From positions 2,123,570 to 2,143,569 of the forward strand of contig CM022668.1 of the NCBI GenBank assembly GCA_012295275.1: a stretch of DNA of 20,000 nucleotides, given 5' to 3'. The position numbers and the translations under genes were made by a program. The DNA is from Chrysomallon squamiferum. Its lineage: Eukaryota; Mollusca; Gastropoda; Neomphalida; Peltospiridae. Within the stretch, counting starts at the first letter, position 1; every line of letters starts with the position of its first letter. Of this stretch, positions 1-20,000 are shown piece after piece. Under the pieces are notes generated by a model, which saw nothing but the letters and a program-made list of their open reading frames with translations, had not been told where the DNA came from and did not search any database.

Positions 1-377
1 CTTTGAAACTGTCTATAATGGCCAATTATGTCGTTGTAAAATCCCAAGCAATGGTGTAGGGAATCCTATTCATTTATTTTAACCAGTTTTATAAATTGAA
101 TAAACTCGTGAAATCTGTCATGCATATTTACACAAAGAGCAACGCATACAAACATACAGACATTCAAACACATGCATACTAAAAAAAACATACTAACAGA
201 AACACAAACATACAGACACAGACAGATATACAAACACCCAGCCAGAAAATAAATACATGAATATATATACATGCGCAATACAGGCAAATACATACAAAGG
301 TACATGCACATACACAGACAGACACGTACATATTTCATAGAATAGTTTATTCTTGTTTTGATTTTGTTTTTCTGCAG
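1..377 (+). other. Intron upstream of the first visible exon, left MYND gene
   Basis: No coding sequence is seen. Bases 1-110 match the reverse complement of about 19665-19775, so the inverted repeat already covers the window's left edge. The middle (about 125-325) is a degenerate CA-rich tract. It ends in a clean acceptor (TTTTTCTGCAG) before base 378. The further upstream exon seen on the right arm (19900-20000) must lie left of this window. Confidence 0.7.
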
Positions 378-5803
<5,426 letters not shown>

Positions 5804-5808
<5 letters not shown>

Positions 5809-6265
5809 CTGTGAAAATGTAAACTATTCATCTTAACTGTGAAAATGTAAACTATTCATCTTAACTGTGAAAATGTAAACTATTCATCTTAACTGTGAAA
5901 ATGTAAACTATTCATCTTAACTGTGAAAATGTAAACTATTCATCTTAACTGTGAAAATATAACTATTCATCTTAACTGTGAAAGTGTAAACTTTGATCTT
6001 AACTGTTAAAATGTAAACTTTGATCTTAACTGTGAAAATGTAAATTATTCATCTTAACTGTGAAAATGTAAACTATTCATCTTAACTGTGAAAATGTAAA
6101 CTATTCATCTTAACTGTGAAAAATTAACACATTGAAAATTAACTTTTAACTGTGAAAATGTAAACTATTCATCTTAATTGTGAAAATGTAAACGTTTATT
6201 AACTTTATTTTAACTGTGAAAATGTAAAATAACTGTGAAATGTAAAGAATTTAACTGTGAAATGT
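5804..6265 (+). repeat. 28-bp minisatellite starting at the MYND stop codon
   Basis: Tandem units of 28 bp containing CATCTTAACTGTGAAAATG. The first unit begins in the last Ser codon and includes the TAA stop, so the array was seeded from the coding end. Units are nearly perfect from 5804 to about 5965, then decay. A more degenerate mirror array is at about 12180-12738. Confidence 0.9.
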
Positions 6266-7010
6266 AAATATTTTTTTTGGTGTATGTTTATTCACATTAA
6301 CACATTTCTGTTTATAAATAAGAATTTATTTTATCTTTTATCAATTTTGTTTTTAAACATTCCATTTTTGTTTTTTCTTTTTTGACACCATGTCCCACAA
6401 AATTTGATCTTAATTGTTTTATAAAACTTTGATCTTAATTTGAAAATGTAAACTATTTATAATTTTTTAAAAAATTTTCATTTTAACTTTTGACAGTGTT
6501 TTATTATAGTGAAAAAAATGTGTTTATGTAACATTAACAATTTATCATTGTTACTTTTTACAATATTTTATGTATTTTTCCTAGTTTATTTCAATTTTAT
6601 TTTTAAAAAAAAAAAATTTTCTTTTTATTTCATTAAACTTTTTTTATAAATAAAAACATCTTGAATATCTTTTTCACTGAATTTAGAGGTATGAGTAACA
6701 AAATGCTCAACGTTCTATTTCCAAAACTATTTTTTATTTTATTAAAGTAAGTTATCATGTGAATTGTTTATTTAGTCTAAATATTTTAATTGTTTCAGTA
6801 ATACAGGAGATGACCACTTTGTCCACAGTAAAACTGTAATGTTCTTGTTTTATGTGTAATTATTTATCAGTTGACTATTATTGCATATGTTTTATATATT
6901 TAAACAAATAAACCAATGCTATTTGTTTTGTTATCTTTACAGGGTTGTATTTTTATTTTGTCAGTTTTGTTCAGCTGGTTTGTAAACAGTCCACTGTTGC
7001 CAGGTACAGA
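6266..7010 (+). other. AT-rich intergenic stretch between left MYND gene and methyltransferase remnant
   Basis: No gene seen. Bases about 6785-6835 match the reverse complement of about 11595-11645, and about 6865-6965 match about 11345-11450, so this is palindrome arm. The small open frames here are chance. Confidence 0.65.
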
Positions 7011-7104
7011 GTTATCTTCCCTGCACTTATCTCTTTCTCTTAGCTGTTTGTTGCCATGGAGAACATGTACTAGGACGGATCCACTCTGTATACCTTTCCA
7101 GAAA
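7011..7104 (-). pseudogene. Methyltransferase-like exon remnant, left copy
   Basis: The reverse complement matches the start of the exon at 10204-10484 over about 95 bases, and the flank to about 7150 also matches. It reads GKVYRVDPS and then a stop where the right copy reads GKVYGVDPSEY. About 10 bases including the splice acceptor and first codons are missing (TATTTCTGGAAAGG against TATTTCTAGATGGTTCTGG). More stops follow, and homology ends near 7011, where about 0.9 kb of right-arm sequence is absent. Clearly non-functional. Confidence 0.75.
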
Positions 7105-7149
7105 TAAAACATAAATAAAGTTACCTAAGTTGACAATATGTAAATTAAT

Positions 7150-7325
7150 TTTGAAAAGTAAATATATTCCATTTGTTTATTTTTTCCCTCCATCATTTAA
7201 AACTTAAGTGATTGTTATTTTTATTATTATTACTGTTCTTCTTGTTGTTATCATTATGACTGTTGTATTTGTTATTGTTTATTTATTTATTTATTTATTG
7301 AGATGAAAATTTTCCTTTAACAATA

Positions 7326-7391
<66 letters not shown>

Positions 7392-7629
7392 TATTATTAC
7401 TACTTTTTTAGGATACAAAAAAATTTAAATTTCTTTTAATATAATATTCACCAGAACTCAAACTGCTATACTGTCTTTTATCAATTTTACATTATAATTA
7501 CTTAAAAATCAATAATTATAATGATAATGAATTACTGTTAAAACTGTGTATGTTAGAAAAATATAAGGTTACAAAGATGTCAAAGTGAGACAAATTTCCA
7601 TTTTAAATGTACAATGATAAACAAAATCT

Positions 7630-7662
<33 letters not shown>

Positions 7663-7963
7663 GACAGAGAGAGTGGAGAAAATAAATGTACTTTGAGACA
7701 GAATAAAAATAAGGCATAAGTGAGAAAATGTGGACAGACTGTTAAATATAATTTGACACATATAATAACACGCAGAGTTAAATAGAAACCGTCAGACAAA
7801 ATATGGACACAGCCAAATACAAATGAAAAGAAAATATGGATGCAAATATGGATTCTAAATCAATCATTTATCAAAAAGTGGCTCGACAAGAAAATATACC
7901 AAAGATTTACTTTTTTAGTTTTAGAAATATCTTTGTTATTTTTTCCAGATAATTTACTTTCTT

Positions 7964-7998
<35 letters not shown>

Positions 7999-8212
7999 CA
8001 TTAATTTGTGTTGTACTAACACAAATGGATGAGGATGGTTTTAGTGTGTTCAGATGACAATGTGGCATTTACTGTCCGAGTGTATATTGAGAAAAAAAAA
8101 TAAATAAATAAATAAATAAATAAATAAAATTTAGAAAAATAAAATTAAAAAATAAATTTCTCTAAAGACTATTTTGAAACAAAATTTTGTTTGATTATTT
8201 TGCTAAAACATT
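7150..8212 (+). other. Inner left arm, simple repeats, no gene
   Basis: No coding sequence. About 7210-7312 matches the reverse complement of 9990-10080, ending in the shared TTTATTGAGATGAAAA. Then come a TTA array (7327-7397), a T run (7631-7656), a region (about 7690-7860) with inverted remnants of the 34-bp minisatellite of the other arm, another T run (about 7968-7999) and TAAA repeats (8098-8128). Confidence 0.6.
7327..7397 (+). repeat. TTA trinucleotide microsatellite
   Basis: About 23 ATT/TTA units. The inverted partner is the TAA array at 9886-9930, which supports extension of the palindrome arms inward to this point. Confidence 0.9.
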
Positions 8213-9350
8213 ACATACCAGACAGACAATGTTACACACATACTTGGAAACAAGCTGTCAGTGCTACAGAAGTACCTAACTGACAGTGTTACAGTTATAC
8301 TTAAAAATGTAACTGACAGTGTTACTGACATACTTGACAAGAGAACTGACAGTGTTACTGACATACTTGACAAGAGAACTGACAGTGTTACTGACATACT
8401 TGACAAGAGAACTGACAGTGTTACTGACATACTGACAGTGTTGACAAAAAAGTTGAAAAGTGAACTGACAGTGTTACAGTTGACAGTGAACTGACAGTAC
8501 TGACATACTTGACAAGAGAACTGACAGTGTTACTGACATACTTGACAAAGAACTGACAACTGACAGTGACAGTGTTACTGACATACTTGACAAGAGAACT
8601 GACAGTGTTACTGACATACTTGACAAGAGAACTGACAGACAGTGACATTGACAAGAGAACTGACAGTGTTACTGACATACTTGACAAGAGAACTGACAAC
8701 AGAACTTGACAAGAGAACTGACAGTGTTACTGACATACTTGACAAGAGAACTGACAGTGTTACTGACATACTTGACAAGAGAACTGACAGTGTTACTGAC
8801 ATACTTGACAAGAGAACTGACAGTGTTACTGACATACTTGACAAGAGAACTGACAGTGTTACTGACATACTTGACAAGAGAACTGACAGTGTTACTGACA
8901 TACTTGACAAGAGAACTGACAGTGTTACTGACATACTTGACAAGAGAACTGACAGTGTTACTGACATACTTGACAAGAGAACTGACAGTGTTACAGTTAA
9001 CTTGAAAATGTAACTGACAGTGTTACTGACATACTTGACAGTGTTGACAGTGTTACTGTTATACTTGAAAATATAACTGAGTGTTACTGTTGTTACTGAC
9101 ATACTTGACAAAGAACTGACAGTGTTACTGACTGACAGTGACAGTGTTACAGTTACATACTTGAAAAGATAACTGACAGTGTTACTGACATACTTGACAA
9201 GAGAACTGACAGTGTTACAGTTACACTTGAAAATATAACTGACAGTGTTACTGACATACTTGACAAGATAATTGAAAGTGTCACAGACATACTTGACACA
9301 ATAAGTGACAGGTGTTACAGACATACATGACAATATAATACTGTTACAGA
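8213..9350 (+). repeat. 33-bp minisatellite at the palindrome centre
   Basis: Tandem array with a 33-bp unit containing three TGACA pentamers spaced 12, 9 and 12 bases (TGACAGTGTTAC, TGACATACT, TGACAAGAGAAC). About 9 perfect units run from about 8706 to 8995; outer units carry deletions and substitutions (about 8270-8700 and 9000-9350). Since 33 is a multiple of three and four of the six frames lack stops, the array yields long artefact open frames (TDSVTDILDKR repeats and SVTLSVLLSSM on the other strand). It covers the axis of the inverted arms (near 8645). Confidence 0.95.
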
Positions 9351-9539
9351 TATAAATGTGACAGACATATTTGACAGTAGAGTACCCAGCATAGAAAAGT
9401 TTTACTTCTCCAAACAGAATCTGTTCAACTTAAAACTAGAAAAGTAGAAAAACTGTTTGACAGCAGCAATGTACACTCTTCTCATTCTCTGTGCAGTTAT
9501 TCTTATTTTTCTGTGAATTCGTAGTTAGCTCTATATCAG

Positions 9540-9820
9540 CATTTTGTCTGTTGGTTTGTATTTTACTCATGTTTATATGTTGCCTGGCAGTTTGTATTAA
9601 TTGTGTCCATATTTAATCTCTTCGTTGTTATTTAACTTTGTGTCCATATTTTGTCCGTCAGTTTGTATTTAACTGTTTGTCCATATTTTGTCTGTTCGTT
9701 TATTTATAACTTTGTGTCAATATTTTGTCACTCTTTTTGTATTAACTGTGTCCATATTTTGTCTGTTCGTTTGTATTAACTGTGTCCATATTTTGTCGTT
9801 GTCCATATTTTTTGTCCGTT
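9540..9820 (+). repeat. Degenerate ~34-bp minisatellite
   Basis: Roughly seven to eight imperfect units around GTCCATATTTTGTCTGTTCG followed by TTTGTATTAACT. Inverted relics (ACAAAATATGGACA) occur on the left at about 7790-7810, so the unit is older than the palindrome. Confidence 0.75.
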
Positions 9821-9885
9821 GCTTTTTATATATTCTATTCCATGGACATATTTTATCTTTATAAAAAAAAAAAACAAAAAACAAC

Positions 9886-9932
<47 letters not shown>

Positions 9933-10203
9933 TAATGTTCTGTTAACAACAACAACAATAACAACAATAAGAATAATGTTCTGTTAATGGCATTTTTCAT
10001 CTCAGTAAATAAACAAATAAATTATAACAATAACAACAACAACGGACGTTATAATAATAACAAGAACAGAAATAATAACAGAAATAATAATCTCTTAATT
10101 TAAAATGATGTAAATAAAAGTGAAAAAATGGACTACATTTATTTTATTTAAATTAAATTACATCTTTTCAACTTAGGTAACTTTGTTGATGTTTTATTTC
10201 TAG
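9821..10203 (+). other. Inner right arm, TAA and AAC repeats
   Basis: TAA array at 9886-9930 and AAC/AAT-rich sequence to about 10090; then AT-rich DNA and a possible intron end (GTTTTATTTCTAG) before the methyltransferase exon. No methyltransferase exon upstream was found in 9350-10203. Confidence 0.65.
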
Positions 10204-10484
10204 ATGGTTCTGGAAAGGTATACGGAGTCGATCCGTCAGAGTACATGTTCTCCATGGCAACAAAGAGACTAGAGAAACAGATAAGTGAAGGGAAGATAAC
10301 TGATATATTCGCAGAACTAACACAAAAAGAAATAAATGATGACATGTTTCATACTGAACGCGATGATTTTGATAATGTTTGTCAACTAAACATGAAAAAA
10401 CAGTCAAGAAACAACAGAGAGAAAGAGAAGATTCTCATTTACACATTTTTAGAAATTCTGAGTCAGACATTCACAAAGAAATAG
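10204..10484 (+). CDS. Methyltransferase-like 3' exon, right copy (fragment)
   Basis: A terminal-type exon: acceptor TTTCTAG, open to TAG at 10482-10484, about 93 codons. It begins GSGKVYGVDPSEYMFSMA, which resembles the region after motif I of class I SAM-dependent methyltransferases, where the Asp of VYGVD normally contacts the SAM ribose. The glycine-rich motif I should lie in a preceding exon, which I cannot find. After TKRLEKQISEGKITDI the protein turns hydrophilic and lacks the remaining core strands, so an active enzyme is unlikely from this piece. It points away from the palindrome axis and toward the 3' end of the right MYND gene. The left mirror copy is broken. It may be a relic or the end of a gene with distant exons. 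Confidence 0.5.
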
Positions 10485-11344
10485 AAAATTTGAAAACAAT
10501 GTCAGAATGTTTGGAACAAAACAAAAAGGTCATTTGACCTGTGTGTTGTTTAATCAATATTTTTAATATTTTATTAGTGTTGACTGATTTTTGTCACTGT
10601 AGTGCAGAATACTGCTGTACACTAGTTTTTATATTTTGACTGGTTTGTCAAAATGCATGGTATGTGATGTCGTGTTTATGTAAAGAATTGTTATAGAGAA
10701 GCTGTTGTTACTAAATTAAAAATAACAGTCAATATCAGCCTGTGTGTGTATGTACAGGTTTTTACTCTTTTAGCTGTTAAATTCACTTCATGATGTTTAG
10801 TTTTTTATCAAAAGCAAAAATATTACCATATTTGAGTACATCTCACATTACATACACACGTAGACACACACATGCACAAACACACTTACACACACATAAA
10901 CACATATACATACACACACACATACACAGACGTATACACATGGTTATACCTGAGTACATAGAAACAAACACACAGACACACACGCACATAGAAACACACA
11001 CACAGACACACACGCACATACATATATACATACGCACACTTTAGAAATGCAACAATGCTTATTGCAATAATTACAGTTGATTTCATTTAAAATTTATTTT
11101 TTATTTTTTTTCTAATTAAAGACAAAGATATAAACATTTTAATGAAATTTATTAACTTCATCTCTCATAATAAACTATTTATTTATTTTATTTTTTCTTC
11201 AAGGAAATTTACATATCTAACCACATTATAATTAGATAAGTAACTATATACTAAGTACATTGAAATATTTGTAATGCTGATATAAATGATTATAAAATTG
11301 CTATATGTATTACAATAATGTTCCTCTTTGTTGTCTGTGTTTGT
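10485..11344 (+). other. Right-arm segment missing from the left arm, with CA repeats
   Basis: About 860 bases with no left-arm partner: left homology jumps from near 6965 to 7011. It holds AT-rich sequence after the methyltransferase stop and a CA-rich degenerate tract (about 10845-11040). The overlapping open frames are low complexity; no gene is supported. Confidence 0.6.
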
Positions 11345-12179
11345 TATTCTCTTTTCACAAAAAAAAAACACAAAGCTGTAACGATATTAAAACAAATATT
11401 ATAGGTTTATTTTTTTAAAAATATAAAATATACAATAATAATCAACTGATTTATAACTAACTGCATGTCCCAGTTATGATAAGAAAAAATAAAAGTCTAT
11501 TCAACCAAAGTCAGGTGTTGTAAAAACATACGAGCGAAGTACGCTCCTTAAGTACAAGTAACTGAAATAATTTAACATAAAACAAGCACATAACACAGTT
11601 TTGATGTGGCAAAGTGGTCATCTACTACATTACTGAAACAATTAAAATATTTAAACTTACTAAACTAAACACATGATAACTTACTTTAATAAAATAAGAA
11701 ATACTTTTGGAAACAAAACGTTCACCATATATTATTTCTGAATTTTTTTACTAAGTTTCTTTTCTATATATATATATTAAAAAATGTATATTTACAGAAT
11801 TTTAATTCTTACATTTTGCCATTACTTTATTCTACCTTGTATCATTAGTTATTTATCGATTGATCATCATACCTCAGCATGCACATATTCAGGAGAGATA
11901 TGGGTGTTTAAGGTTATATAACTAGGTTACTAACCACGTGCATGTTTGAAATATGTAGAAACTGCTATAGGGACATGGTGCCCAAAAAGAAAAAAACAGT
12001 AGCAAAAATATTTTGTTGTTATTTCTATACAGGAGGACATAAGAAATAAAATAAAATTATGAAATACATTAGAATAAAAATGATAAACGATCAAATAAAA
12101 TTATATACCATATAAAAAGTAACAGAAATGTGTTAATGTTACATAAACATATACCACATTTCACTATCATACTACAGTT
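11345..12179 (-). other. AT-rich right arm between methyltransferase exon and minisatellite
   Basis: Matches the left arm in reverse complement in patches (about 11345-11450 and 11590-11645, and around the shared CACCATGTCCC near 11972-11982). About 11460-11590 has no clear partner. No gene seen. Confidence 0.6.
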
Positions 12180-12728
12180 TCACAGTTAGGATGAGAAGTT
12201 AACATTTCAGAGGTAAAATGAAATGTTTACAGTTTTACAGTTGAGCTAAAATGTTTACATATTCGCAGTTAAGTGAATGGGTTACATTTTCGCATTCATG
12301 AATAGTTCAGACTAAAAGTTTACATTTTCACAATAAAGATTAACAGTTTACATTTCCACAATTAAGATTTAAGTTTACATCTTCACAGTTAAAAAAATAG
12401 TTTACATTTTCACAGTTAAGTGAAAAGATAATATTTTCACAGCAAAGATGGAAAGTAAAATTTTCACATTTAAGATGAATAATTTACATTTTCAGTTAAC
12501 ATCAATAGTTTAGATTTTCATAGTTAAGGTGAACATTTACATTTTCAGAGTTAAATTGAATAGTTAATATGAAAAATTAATCTTTTCACAGGTAAGATGA
12601 AAATTACAATTATACAGCTAAGAAGAATAGTTCAGATTTTCAGAGTTAAGATGAAAGTTTACATTTTCACAGTTAAGATGGAAAGTTTACATTTTCACAG
12701 TTAAGATGAATAGTTTATATTTTCACAG

Positions 12729-12738
<10 letters not shown>
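12180..12738 (-). repeat. 28-bp minisatellite at the MYND 3' end, right copy (degenerate)
   Basis: On the minus strand, units like TTAACTGTGAAAATGTAAAC start at the stop codon, as on the left. Near the gene the units are close to consensus; further out nearly every unit carries changes. It is longer and more decayed than the left array. Confidence 0.85.

Positions 12739-20000
<7,262 letters not shown>

Noticed and set aside
66-338. Cys/Tyr/Val-rich open frame on the minus strand
   Set aside because: Produced by a degenerate CA/CATA repeat in an intron; the same kind of frame appears at every TG/CA tract in the window (for example 599-797, 10790-11044, 15916-16206, 19111-19404).
8608-9333. 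Long open frames on both strands (up to 241 codons) with 11-residue repeats
   Set aside because: They are translations of the 33-bp minisatellite: the unit is a multiple of three and four of six frames lack stops. No start context, splice sites or codon bias supports a protein.
8213-9350. CRISPR-like array
   Set aside because: Units are contiguous, with no unique spacers between repeats, and the host is eukaryotic. It is a minisatellite.

Overview
This is an AT-rich animal (metazoan) genomic window with short exons, GT-AG introns, dense microsatellites and several minisatellites. Nothing looks prokaryotic. The repeat content and the MYND-type gene suggest a lophotrochozoan, possibly a mollusc, but that is a weak inference.

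The whole window is one very large imperfect palindrome. The left arm (about 1 to 8200) reappears in reverse complement as the right arm (about 9350 to 19780). The axis lies near 8645, inside a 33-bp minisatellite (8213 to about 9350) that fills the centre. Each arm carries the same pair of genes, tail to tail. One is a 12-or-more-exon gene ending in a MYND zinc finger (plus strand 378-5808 on the left, minus strand 12729-20000 on the right). The other is a piece of a class I methyltransferase-like gene (broken, minus strand, 7011-7104 on the left; open reading frame, plus strand, 10204-10484 on the right). The 5' ends of both MYND genes lie outside the window. The right copy shows one more upstream exon (19900-20000).

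I rebuilt the MYND gene exon by exon from splice sites, reading phase and comparison of the two arms. Exon lengths agree exactly between arms for exons 1-5 and 7-10. Exon 11 is full length only on the right. The left copy has a net 19-nt loss there, which gives a stop and puts the MYND exon out of frame. Both copies keep an in-intron stop and AATAAA signal after exon 10, so a shorter product without the MYND finger is possible. The junctions around exons 5-7 do not join in one frame in either arm and remain unresolved. The protein N-terminal to the MYND finger is not a family I recognise.

The rest is intron and spacer: a 28-bp minisatellite starting at the stop codon of each MYND gene, a roughly 30-bp minisatellite in intron 9, CRE-like TGACGT clusters in intron 2, a tRNA-like SINE remnant in intron 6, amplified splice-donor copies in intron 4, and long di-, tri- and tetranucleotide tracts. 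If both MYND genes are transcribed they converge, and their RNAs are complementary over many exons.
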